The notes beneath the pieces were generated by a model that worked only from the letters and a program-made list of their open reading frames with translations, was not told the origin of the DNA and ran no database searches. The position numbers and the translations under genes are program-made. Positions 24,209 to 33,500 of a stretch of DNA of 64,000 nt are shown one piece after another. The stretch comes from Mesodorylaimus sp. YZB2_4 (Eukaryota > Nematoda > Enoplea > Dorylaimida > Dorylaimidae): contig JASANH010000797.1 of the NCBI GenBank assembly GCA_030248295.1, forward strand, positions 1 through 64,000, read 5' to 3'. Position 1 is the stretch's first letter. Each line of letters opens with the position of its first letter.

Positions 24209-24481
24209 CTGTATTATATTTTTGTTCCATATGTCTTTTTTAATTTCTTTCTGCTTTATGTGTGTGTGTGTGTGTCTGAACACAAGAAATTGTATTTGAA
24301 TAAAATGATACAACATTCAAATTTTCTGAATTTCTGCGTCTCGCCCTTAATTACGCTCACAAGTCTTGAATTTTATCATTTTTGATGAGCATCATGCCCG
24401 GTTCTCCCATTCTCACATTTTTTGAGTAGAAAAGTGCAATGTAGAACTAAAAACAAAGATTTTCAACGAGTTTTCAGTGTC
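24209..24481 (+). other. Leader region before the Polinton-like remnant
   Basis: Contains a TG dinucleotide run (about 24259-24275) and an AATAAA at 24299. The last ~100 bp resemble the leader of the second copy (43890-43990), sharing gaattttat/c, cattctcac, gaaaagtgca and tgtagaa, so the homology extends upstream of the ATG. Confidence 0.5.
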
Positions 24482-24643
24482 ATGGCAGATCAGCCACGCG
24501 CTAGAAGTAACCGCCTTGTTGATCGATTATCTTTGTTCTCTTTGTTGGGAAAGGCTAGTCCAGCTAGGAGAAGTCTTCAACAAAAGTCCAAGAAACGTAA
24601 AAGCCAGAAAAATAAGAAGATCCAGTCTAAAAAGAGGAAATGA
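24482..24643 (+). CDS. Small basic protein of a Polinton/adintovirus-like element (copy A)
   Basis: 53 residues beginning MADQPRARSNRLVDRL; the C-terminal third is almost all Lys, Arg, Gln and Ser. A homologue with the same start (MAEQPRARTNQPVDRL) lies at 43992-44204. In both copies the stop codon overlaps the start of the next ORF as ATGA. The next ORF is capsid-like, so this may be a DNA-condensing core protein, as the small basic proteins of adenoviruses and adintoviruses are; that role is inference from composition and position. An in-frame ATG further upstream (24422) lies outside the region of good similarity, so I choose 24482. Confidence 0.55.
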   Translation: MADQPRARSNRLVDRLSLFSLLGKASPARRSLQQKSKKRKSQKNKKIQSKKRK

Positions 24644-25560
24644 GTCGGTTAGATACAACGGTAGACCTGGACGTTTTCTCAGAACCGCCAGAAGAACTTA
24701 GGATCGCTGAAAGTAGGATAGAAACCATTTCTGTCAATCTACCTTTACCTAACAATGACGTCAATTCACCATTGGAATTTCGCATACCAAGTGTTCCTAC
24801 GTGGTTTACTGATTTGTCGCCCACCCTCCTGGAAGCCAGCATCGACCGATCCGACCCCAGGCCTGGATCCCGATCCTGATCCGATCCAGGGTCAGGATCG
24901 GCCCGATCCCGATCCGATCCGGCCGATCCGCTTCAGAGAATACAAGATTGGCGGGAATGACGTGTTTGGCACTGCGTTCTCACCAACCTGCCCTGGTTCT
25001 TCGCTGTAACTCTCTATCAGACCACTCCAAAGACACGGGAGACATGACCATCGCCTAAAGCAGGATTAAATGTAGATTTGAGAGAAAGAAACGGGACTTT
25101 CTTATCATAGTATGCAGTACTTTATCATTTTTCAGCAGAAAAAGCTTAGTTGCCGATCCGGCCGATCCAGCAGTCGGATCGGATCGGTAACCGATCTACC
25201 CCCTGGATCGGCGGATCGGTTCGGCCGGATCGATGGATCGGTGGATGCTGGCCTGGAAGTGCACATGAAAATCCAATATGCGGCTGATAAAGAGGCTGTT
25301 CAAGGTATCCCTAAAACGAAACAGATTGGTCTGGTGCCGAATGTGTTGATGTCCATGTTCTCTGGTGTCACTTTATTGTTTTATAACGAAATGATACTCC
25401 AAAGCAGCAACTGCTTGCCATGGAGCGCTTACTTGGACGTGCTGGCTGGCTGCCCCTACGATCAGCGAAAATCCTGGTTGAGCACCAGTGAATGGTACGA
25501 CGGCGGCTTAGATGGACCGTCGCCAGAATCGTTGGACGCATTCAAACCTTATTTCGAAAG
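24640..25560 (+). pseudogene. Polinton/adintovirus-type capsid-like protein, split by a MITE and 3'-truncated
   Basis: The frame starts MSRLDTTVDLDVFSEPPEEL, then NSPLEFRIPS and WFTDLSPTLLEA. After the inserted element it resumes with LEVHMKIQY, LVPNVLMSMFSGVTLLFYNE, and PWSAYLDVLAGCPYDQRKSW followed by TSEWYDG. The order of these blocks, a LDLFS-like opening, a beta-rich domain, then a NVLMSMF...AYLDVL segment, fits the double-jelly-roll capsid proteins of Polintons and adintoviruses. The assignment rests on remembered family features and could not be searched. Removing the element plus one target duplicate (424 bp) brings the two halves into the same phase. The right end stops near 25560, where a gypsy gag fragment on the other strand begins. 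Confidence 0.6.
24836..25251. mobile_element. MITE with GATCCG-rich terminal inverted repeats (hAT-like)
   Basis: Ends are ccagcatc(g/c)accgatcc and its inverse. The flanks carry a perfect 8-bp duplication, cctggaag, at 24828-24835 and 25252-25259. An 8-bp duplication and ends beginning (c)CAG suggest the hAT superfamily. The outer ~100 bp on each side are runs of gatccg/cggatc. No transposase is present. Confidence 0.85.
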
Positions 25561-26396
25561 TGGTATAGGGCAATCTTACTGCACTTGTGGCACTTGGTTG
25601 CAATATGCTGGCACTTATTGGCCAAATGCCGAGAATCACCGCATCGATAGCATAATTTCACATCATTGCCACGTTTTGGTGCAGTACCAGTTGCTGCAGC
25701 AGGCTGTGGCCGTGGGCGCGGTGGTTTGGGCTTCGGCGGACGGGCAGGATTGTACGTCTTCACCTGCTGAACTGAACTCACACCCGCGGCAGAAGCAGAG
25801 GCAGCACCAGTCGTCTGAAAGACTGGCAAATCACGTTCGATGGCTTCCATTTGCTGCGCTAATTCACAGGCTCGTACGTATGTAAGATTCGGTTCAGTAC
25901 AGAGTCGCTTCTTCGTCTGCTCATTTCGAATACCAGCCACGAACTGGTCACGCAGGGCATCATTCAAGTGGTTGCCAAAATTGCACGACAAAGAAAGTCG
26001 TTTCAAATCTGATGTGAATTTAGCAATGCTTTCTCCATCAACTTGGCGCCGCTGGTAGAATTTTTGACGCTCAGCAACGACCAAAGTTCTAGGTTCAAAA
26101 TGCTCCTGCAGTGCAGTAATCAAATCATTCAACTGTATCGTCGAAGGCTCATTAGGAGCAACGAGATTGGAAAGCAGCTGATAATTCGCATCACCCAAGG
26201 CAAAGAGAAACGCAGGGACGTGCTTTGCAGCAGGCACGTCGTACAGAAGCAGAGACTGCCGAAATCGTTGAGCGTAGACTGAAAATCGACAGACAGTCGC
26301 ATCAAATGGCGAAAACGATGGTAAGTAAGTAGCAGGATTAGCATGAGCCATGGCAACCACGAGACGGATGTAGGAGCAGGCGAAAAGAAATCTCAC
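25560..26396 (-). pseudogene. gag: Ty3/gypsy gag fragment
   Basis: The best start is at about 26351 (MAHANPATYLPSFSPFD). The retrotransposon gag domain is clear, with LSNLVAPNEP, LQEHFEPRTLVVAERQKFYQ, ESIAKFTSDLKRLSLSC and LRDQFVAGI. A Pro/Arg-rich linker leads to a CCHC knuckle CYRCGDSRHLANKC and the first half of a second (CHKCSK), where it is cut at about 25560. No pol follows. It differs from the gag at 21686-23745. A tggcgcca motif on the minus strand near 26540 could be its primer-binding site, but I cannot define an LTR. Confidence 0.8.
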
Positions 26397-26622
26397 AAGA
26401 CGTCGCCAAATATGTTGTGTTTTCCGTGAGATCGGGGCACGTACTTAGATATTTTAATCGAAGCGACTCCTCTTTACGACAGCAGTGCACGAGCAAAGAC
26501 TCAAAGCTAAACAAGCTGAAAAGGAGGGGTGGAGCTGGCGCCATAGCGTGGGTGCACTCCAAAAGCAAAGACTTAATAGGCTGCATACAGTACATAACGC
26601 GAATCAGACAGCAGGCACAATA

Positions 26623-26755
26623 GGTATCCCCTCGCCCACCAGGTAATCCCTCGCCAACCAGGTATCCCTCGCCCACCAGGTATCCCCTCGCCAACCAGGT
26701 ATCCCCTCGCCCACCAGGTATCCCCTCGCCCACCAGGGATACCTGGTTGGGGTGG
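26623..26755. repeat. 19-bp minisatellite, six copies, ending in an inverted half unit
   Basis: Units ggtatcccctcgcccacca, alternating with cgccaacca variants; one unit is 18 bp. The array ends gggatacctggttgg, which is the inverse of part of the unit, so the right end can form a hairpin. Confidence 0.9.
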
Positions 26756-27858
26756 AGGGATGGGGTGGTCGTTGTGGCACGCCCAATAGCTGATTCGAAG
26801 GTCAAACTTTGTTGACCCTTCTCGCAGCGCTCGCTTCCCCCAACTTTCGAGGCACCACCCATACTTTTGAAGCGAATTGGTTTTTCTTATAAAAACTATT
26901 CTCATCTCGAAATCACGAAGTTGGTATAATCAATGACCCTCTGAACAGATTTGGCTAAAAAAATGGTTGAGCGAATTAAAAAACAACTTCTGTTTTCGCT
27001 CAGTCTCAACCGTCATCAGTTTACAAATAAGACTTTTATAAAAGAGCAAAAGCTTCGGCGGGTAGCCAGTTTGAGCGAAATTTTTCGTCTATGCTCATTC
27101 AAATGATCCTAGCAATTGCATTTCGCGCGAGCCCTAGTGAGACCAAACCAATAAATAGCACCAAGGGTAATAGTATGCGTTTGGAAGAGCACGGCGACAA
27201 GCCAGGGAAACTAGTTTTTCAGCCTAGGAGCTTGCCAAGCTCGACTGGGCCGCTTTAGTCATAGCCACGACTGAAAGCTAGCTATATAGTGTTCGCGAAT
27301 TTGCTTTTATATAGTGGCTATCGTCGCGTTTGGGATGCCAAACGAATAAAGAATCAGCAAACCCGAACACCAGTCCAAAAGGACCCTCCTCTCTCGCCCA
27401 GAATTATCCTAAGAAGCTGGCGCTGGTGGGGTACTCAGCGGAAATGCTCCTAGTGAAGACGTCATGGGGAATGTGCGGCAGTTGATGACTCTATTCTGCT
27501 AAAGTTAGGGGACGTGTGACGAAGTTTGAATTGGCGCCATCTTGTGTGAGTGTGCAGTGTCCTGTGTCTTATGTTTAGCGGGCGTAAAGTGGTCGTGATT
27601 GCGAGTAGGGATTGATGTGTGCTGGCGTGTACGGGCTGTAATTTGTTCTCTTTGGGATTTTGTGGTCTTCAAGGACGGTCGGTTGCGTGTAATTTGAAGA
27701 ATAGAAAATGGTTCGTCATCGTAGTATCTGTTACGGTACGTTCTCCTAACAAGCGACTAACTCAAGTCCTCATACTTGAGCTAGAGGAATCCCAAGCCTT
27801 TACCCGATCGTAGCGATCACGTATTCGTTACAGACGCAGTAGCATACAGGCAAAGATC
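26756..27858. other. No gene recognised
   Basis: AT-containing sequence with scattered stops in all frames. The bases near 27300 (ttttatatagtggc) resemble a TATA region and may belong to an unrecognised LTR of the gag fragment; I see nothing firm. Confidence 0.3.
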
Positions 27859-28253
27859 GAACATCAATTATTCATACTTAGCGGGAGCTACGTCCCTTAA
27901 CTAAGGAAAGATTGAACATTGTGAGTTCGCGGGGCTAACACATAGAACTAAAGCAGGAACATTGCTCAACTCGCGGTCGATGCATCATCTTGAGCGTACA
28001 AAAAGTATTTTTCCATCCTGACACGCGACCACCTGATCGTGAGGTTAGTGGAGCGTGATAATTCTGAGAATGCTGACCTGGAGAATCCTACTAATGTAAT
28101 TTCTACAGTAAACGATGACTCGCTGTACCTTGACAATGAACGTCCTCGAAGCACAAGTCCGTCGTAATGCATCAGATTATCACATCTTCGAACCATTCCT
28201 TTAGTTAAGCGACATAGCTCCCGCTAAGTATGGATAATTGCTGCTCGATGTTC
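27859..28253. mobile_element. Foldback/MITE-like element with ~50-bp inverted repeats
   Basis: Left arm 27859-27907 (gaacatcaattattcata, then cttagcgggagct, then cttaacta) is matched in inverse by 28198-28253, with a few differences and a short extra segment. The ~290-bp centre has no supported gene. Confidence 0.75.
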
Positions 28254-30012
28254 TCCCTGTGTGCGACCGCATCCCCAACTTTAGCCGCGTAGAGTCGTCA
28301 GCAGACATGTAAAACTCATCTGGACAAAATTGACTGGAGACCCAAAAGCGACCGGGCATGCTAGCAAAATGCTTTCGCTAAATTCGCTTCATATCTAGTT
28401 TATCTAGTCACTAGAAAAGGATGTTTATCATGAGCTAGCCGATTAGCCCTGGAGCTCTGTGCACCGAGCCAGTTATTTCTGTTAAATGGACTGCGAGCAA
28501 GGTATGGGCCTCGCATTATTAGAGGATTCGTTTAATTACCCTCACGTCACTAGGCTTAAAAATAGACCCGATTCCGGCCCTGTTATAAGCGAGCATTGCA
28601 TCACGCTAGCAGTCGAAAAACAGCACCGAAATACGAGTAACGCTCGAAAATCGTAATCATTTCGTTCAAATGACGAGTTGATATTAGGCAGAAAAAGCTA
28701 AAATAATTGCCAGCGATTAACTCTAAATCAAGTTTCTCGCTGTATATTCAATTATCATCGAGATAATTACGGAAAGCACTATATAAAAGACCATAGATTT
28801 GCACATGAGCCATTCTTGGTTGTTCGAAGATCACCCTCCACGTTGGTTCGGCAATTGCGTCTCTCCTGCAGCTGGTTGCAGTCATCGCATTGTTTGGCAC
28901 AGGTAAGCATTTGGACATTATCACTGGGGTGGTGCTGTTCGGGTCCTAGAAGTGGGCTGGCAGAAGCTATATGCAGGATTCTCCGCCTGATCGCAGAAGG
29001 TAGACAGAAAGCCTGAAGCTGTATGTAGGGAGCTGTATGGCATGTCCACTTTCTAAGGTCTGCTCTACTGTAGCAGCATTTTTGGTTGGCCCACCCGCCA
29101 CTTTTCATGACTGCTAGTATCGGTCTTATCAAACCGTATCTGCGTACCAGTAACACTGTACAAGTATCGTTTGATAAGGTGATATCAAGCGTAACAAATG
29201 TTAAGAGGCTTACGCTCACCACCTTATCTTTTGTAATTACCAAAATGGCCAAGAACTGGAAATTCAAAGTTAACAGATGAACAGTAGATTGGTGCCCACT
29301 TGAGCGGGTTTTGCTAGGCTGAAAAAAGTTGATCTAGGCTTCACAACTGCCCTGGCTACTAGCGTTATGGTTAAGCGTTGGCTTGGGTTGCGTATTATGT
29401 AGACTGTAACAAGTAAATCGTTGATGTCGTCGAGTATAAAGGACGTTATTAAAATTTGCAAATATAAATTCCCTCTCGTTATTTCGCTTGCGTTAAACCC
29501 CCTTTTTATGTGGGTGTACTCCTGCAATGCTGATTCGAAAACGAAGTGCACTGAAGAATCGATGTTGCAATATTGAAAAATTAGGGTATGATATCCAGAT
29601 TCAGCATTCGGGTGGGGTGGGGTGAGGATTAACCGAAATTTAGGACCCTTTTCTCAGTCAGCCAAGTCAACATTGTCATTTCTCAATGGTGGCCCCTGTT
29701 CACTCAATAATTTCGACTTTTTGGTGGAGGCCCAGAGTTTTAGCAACCCCCGCTAAAACCTGGGTGCTGAATCTAAATATCATTTTTAAAAAAAATATTC
29801 GGACATTGATTCTTCGCTGTTTTTTTGTATATGAAAAGGGAGGGTGCCAGGATGGTTCCTGGTATACCGAAAAGTCTTCAGTAGTGCGTCGGAAGCGTGC
29901 CTCTCTGATACCATTTTTTTTCATTTTTGTTGCTTTTTGTTGGTGAAGCCCGTTTTGCCTATAGCTGCCCAGCAGGCAAACCTTATTAGCACGGCTGTGC
30001 GGGGACCAGCAC
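28254..30012. other. No gene recognised
   Basis: Open frames occur (for example 28779-29267, minus, 162 codons) but none shows a family motif, signal peptide or splice structure that I can defend. Confidence 0.35.
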
Positions 30013-30345
30013 ACACAGCAGCGTCCCTCTGCGTGTGTCCACTATGAGCGCCGTCACGTGAGGGCATCCTAGACTAGACACCGACTTCCTTCGACAATGG
30101 CGGGTGGGCTTTCTGTCGGTGTTCGACAGCCGAGATTGTCTCCTCGTTTGGCCTCTATCTCTCTACTAGGAGCACCTCTACGGAGTTGGGTGAGTCACCC
30201 ACGGCCTGTCGTATAAGGTCAGCGATAATTTGTAGTTCGCAAACCGACCGTCATCACCGGGGATCGAACCCGGGATGAGTCCAGCCACTCTCTTAAAAGT
30301 AATATGGAGAGACGAATGCTGAACCGCTGCACCACCGCGGCCAAT
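30013..30345 (-). mobile_element. tRNA-derived SINE, copy A
   Basis: On the minus strand a tRNA-like head begins near 30345. The A-box-like TGGTGCAGCGGT lies at 30334-30323 and the B-box GGTTCGATCC at 30270-30261. The body continues to about 30013, with blocks shared with copy B (45467-45805), such as gagattgtctcctcgttt, ggtgagtcac followed by cacggcct, and cagcgtccctctgcgt. Similarity covers the whole ~330 bp, so this is a family and not two tRNA genes. Confidence 0.85.
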
Positions 30346-30582
30346 GACCCACATTTCTTGTGCGCAGGTCGGTTTTCCAGAAATCAAGTCATGGCACAAG
30401 AAATAAGGGTGACTCACAGTCACACTGGATAAAGAATTTCATGCTTTTTTTGCGAACGCACTGCAGTGTCATTCGTTCATTGGCTAGGCTTCGCAACTGT
30501 GCAATTTCAAATAGATTTTTCAACTTACAGAGAGTTTTTTCTGAGTGGTTGGATATCAATTGGGTACAAAAACTTTAATTTT

Positions 30583-31029
30583 AGGGCACAGTCAAAATCC
30601 TTCTGGCGACTCAATAATTGCTTATGAGGCTGCATACAATCATGGTGAGGCGCTTTGTTTGACTGCCACCACGACTGGTACAGCCGATGAAAATGGAGTG
30701 GCGCGCGAACCTGGCGATGTTTACATGGCCGCATGCTCAAAAAGCCCAGAGCAAATATTCGTTACTGTGACCGAGAATAAGATTTCTGAATTCCGCCTGA
30801 AAAGCGACGAAACGCAGTGTCTTTCATTGCACGACGATGAACCAGTGGCTCGATTAAGTCCTTGCGGCGGGGAGAATGCAGACTACCAAGAAATCTATAT
30901 TTGGCAGTACTCACACAATTTCTTCGACCTGTATGGGAGATGGAGTGGCACGTACCTCAATGTGGACCTTGGTCGTAACAATAAGCTGTACCGTGGGGGC
31001 GATCCGAGCGTGAAAGTTAGCTCCTATAG
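30583..31029 (+). CDS. M60-type peptidase gene, upstream exon with lectin-like segment (copy A of duplicated exon)
   Basis: A good acceptor (ctttaattttag) at about 30582 opens a frame that reads GHSQNPSGDSIIAYEAAYN, then EALCLTATT, CLSLHDDEPVARLSPCGG, and GRWSGTYLNVDLGRNNKLY. The Cys-Leu-Ser-Leu and following repeats suggest a beta-trefoil (ricin-B-like) or similar carbohydrate-binding fold; this is tentative. Its last 178 bp (30851-31028) recur at 33501-33678, where the frame runs on into the peptidase. Copy A instead ends at about 31029, against the end of an opposite-strand gene. It is either the true 5' exon, joined across the insertion, or a remnant of a tandem duplicate. Confidence 0.6.
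30851..31028 (+). repeat. 178-bp exon segment, first copy (second at 33501-33678)
   Basis: Direct repeat 2650 bp apart with roughly 5 percent differences. Both copies keep the same open frame. The copies end together after the KV(S/G)SY codons. Confidence 0.9.
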
Positions 31030-32883
31030 GTGGGGATGTTTTTGCATTTTCTCTTGTAATCACAACGCGGTTACGTTCAAAAAAATCATTAACGATTGTT
31101 GTCACATCGTCAGGCGTTGCTGCCGCTCTTTCCACCCCATTCAATGACATAGTCGTCTCCACCGCATCTATCTCGTGTGATGTTACGGTTTTCCCACATT
31201 TCCGACCACCAAACTGCTCTGGAAAATTGTACAGGTCGTCAGGCTGACCTCCTGGGCGAATGCGGCGACGCTGCGATCGGATCACATGCAAGTTGTGATC
31301 ACACGCCGTTCGAACCAAATCTTCATTTATGAGTGGGAGGTAAACAGACACTAAAGCCCACCGATCGATGATATCACCACTCCAGTGACCATCGTCTCGC
31401 AATGATGTAAATTCCTCAAGCCAGTACAGCGTGCACATTGTGCGCAAGCGCCGCCACCATGCTTCAATCGTCACATTTCGAACGGAATACGTCCACGAAT
31501 GATGAGAAGCCGCATTCGCATCTGGCAAATAAAACATCGTCTGACATTGTGCGATCAACGTCGATTCTTGTCCAAAATCGGACACGACCATATGGGGCAC
31601 GACTAAAAGGCATATCTGTTGAACGAAACACGTCTGCGTACTCAAAGTACGAACGAGTCTTACCTTTAACCTCCCTCACCGCGTCCAAGTAATATGACGC
31701 CACTAGCTCTGGTCGGCGATTTGTAACGAAAGCTCGCAACCACATGATACGCCTCGAATATTCATCTACGCAGCCATGAATGTAGATGTCGTACATGCCT
31801 AGTTTATCATGGCCATCTTCGCACCATCGGAAGTTTGGACCCTAAAAAAATAGATCTTCTTTTGCTTGACGCTTATATGCATTAGTGTTCGGCCGAGGCC
31901 TCGACCTCGACCTCGGCCGAGGTTGGCCACCCTCGACCTCGAGGAAAAACGGCCGAGGTTCGAGGTTCACAAGCAATATGCAATCAATAAGCTGTTACCC
32001 AGTTTGGTGACTGGACGCACAAGTGTGCCTGTGCCTCGCACGCAAAAAATTGCGCACTTTTGCTGCTAGCTTAATTAAATCACTGTGTAGGACTGCTTCG
32101 TCCATATCCCTTGCCTTTTTATGCCAGTGGGTGAGTTGTCTCTTGAAGATACAGTCAGAGGAGTATGGAAATTCACACAAACTTGCAGGAAGCATTACAA
32201 ATTTAAGTTGGGGACTGTTAGCAAAAACCTCGAACCTCGAGCCTCGACCTCGACCTCGACCCAACCTCGACTGCCAACCCCGACCTCGACCTCGGTCGAA
32301 AGAATCGGACCTCGACCTCGAAAAAAGTCATCCTCGGCCGAACACTAGTGTGCATGTATCGATGACTTACTGGGCAATAACGTAGCTGCCGCTGCCATGG
32401 AAACGCCCTCGCCACCTCATACGTCCTCCCTCGACCAAGATTCGAAAGAATGTTGCGGACTGTCTGCCTTTAAAAAACAACTCGATGTTAAATTTCCTCG
32501 ACCCCACAGTAATATAATCATCGCACCTGCTAACTGCGAGGCCGTGCCGATTTCTTAGCGCATTCTGTAAAAATCGATAACCTGAATTTATTCCAGGCCC
32601 ACTTCTTTCTTGCTCAATGGCATTCGCAATAACTGCATGAGGTATAGTAGGGTCGTGCCTTCGAATTCCAAATTTAGTTAGCCACTTCCGCAGCGTGCGG
32701 CTACTGAAAACAAAAAAGCACCGCGGTCTGAAAGCATATCGCAACAGCTAAATAGACACAAAGATCTTTCTCTTACTGCATTTGAATGTTGTGTTTATCT
32801 TTAAAATACGCCAAAATAATTTTGTTTGTCTTTCTTTGACGTACGAGCGATTCCAAAAGCTGCCGAAATTCATCTTCGTTCAT
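30911..32883 (-). CDS. Five-exon DDE-integrase-like protein (transposon-derived or domesticated)
   Basis: Exons on the minus strand: 32883-32777, 32703-32527, 32467-32371, 31841-31664 and 31602 to a stop at 30911. Each junction has GT-AG bases, and all phases agree, giving about 416 residues. Introns are 73, 59, 529 and 61 bp; the third holds a 465-bp MITE and would otherwise be about 57 bp. Exon 1 starts MNEDEFRQLLESLV. Exon 2 has a helix-turn-helix-like part and the family box GPGINSGYRFL. Exon 4 opens GPNFRWCEDGHDKL with the first catalytic Asp. Exon 5 has VVSDFGQES (second Asp) and NVTIEAWWRRL (Glu). These motifs match a group of animal proteins annotated as integrase-core-domain proteins; I cannot give the superfamily with certainty. 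The last ~40 residues are antisense to the M60 exon, so the true C-terminus may lie earlier. Confidence 0.75.
31883..32347. mobile_element. hAT-like MITE in intron 3 of the integrase-like gene
   Basis: Perfect ends tagtgttcggccgagg and its inverse. Flanking 8-mers atatgcat (31875-31882) and gtgtgcat (32348-32355) match at six of eight positions. The ends are rich in cctcgacctcg repeats. It lies wholly inside the intron, so it does not break the frame. Confidence 0.8.
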
Positions 32884-33084
32884 TATTTAATCCAATCTTT
32901 TAGAAGCTATCAAACGGATTTTAAGGCTAGACAGATTTTATACAATACTTGATTGATTCAGATGACACTTATCGATCAAACGAAGTGAAATGAATTAAAT
33001 AAACGAAATTGAATGAAATGAAATGATTCGTCGCACACGGTAAAAGTGAGTTTCAGTTTCCAGTCTGCCTATGACAAAGCAAAA

Positions 33085-33470
33085 TGATTAAATAAAAAAA
33101 TCATTTTGATTAAATCAAAGTTTTTGAAAAAATCAAAGTTTCTGCGTTGTTCATTTCAATATGTGTGCGAACTAAGATTTTTTCGACGAGGTACAATAGG
33201 AAAATCAAAAAACGAGAGATATAATGTTGCTTTTACGCACATACTTTTCAAAAATCAAAAGTTTTTTGATTTTTTGATTAAATCAAACTTTTTTGAAAAA
33301 ATCAAAAAATCGTTTTGATTAAATCAAACTTTTTTGAAAAAATCAAAAAATCTTTTTGATTAAATCAAACTTTTTTGATTAATTTGCTGTACGCGTGCAT
33401 TTTGATTTTTTTATAAAGCTGGTTAGCCCATTTTGACGAGATATAAATCAAAAATCAAAAAGCAGAGATA
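33085..33470. repeat. AT-rich palindromic tandem repeats
   Basis: Repeated blocks of ttttttgattaaatcaaa and gaaaaaatcaaaa, each near-palindromic, in about five loose copies. No coding potential. Confidence 0.8.
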
Positions 33471-33500
33471 TTTTGAAAAAGGCCTCCTTGGGCCACCGTA

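Noticed and set aside
25560..25885. Continuation of the plus-strand capsid-like ORF
   Set aside because: The plus-strand frame stays open by chance, antisense to a clear gypsy gag with a zinc knuckle.
26338..26862. 174-codon minus-strand ORF with Gly/Arg repeats
   Set aside because: The repeated part is the 19-bp minisatellite, and the rest overlaps the leader of the gag fragment.
28779..29267. 162-codon minus-strand ORF
   Set aside because: No recognised motif, signal peptide or intron; composition like its surroundings.
30246..30340. tRNA gene on the minus strand
   Set aside because: A and B boxes are present, but the same body follows in a second copy at 45.5 kb and no full cloverleaf is evident, so it is a SINE head.
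32023..32415. ORFs rich in Arg-Pro and Thr-Ser repeats
   Set aside because: They come from the cctcgacctcg repeats in the MITE ends.
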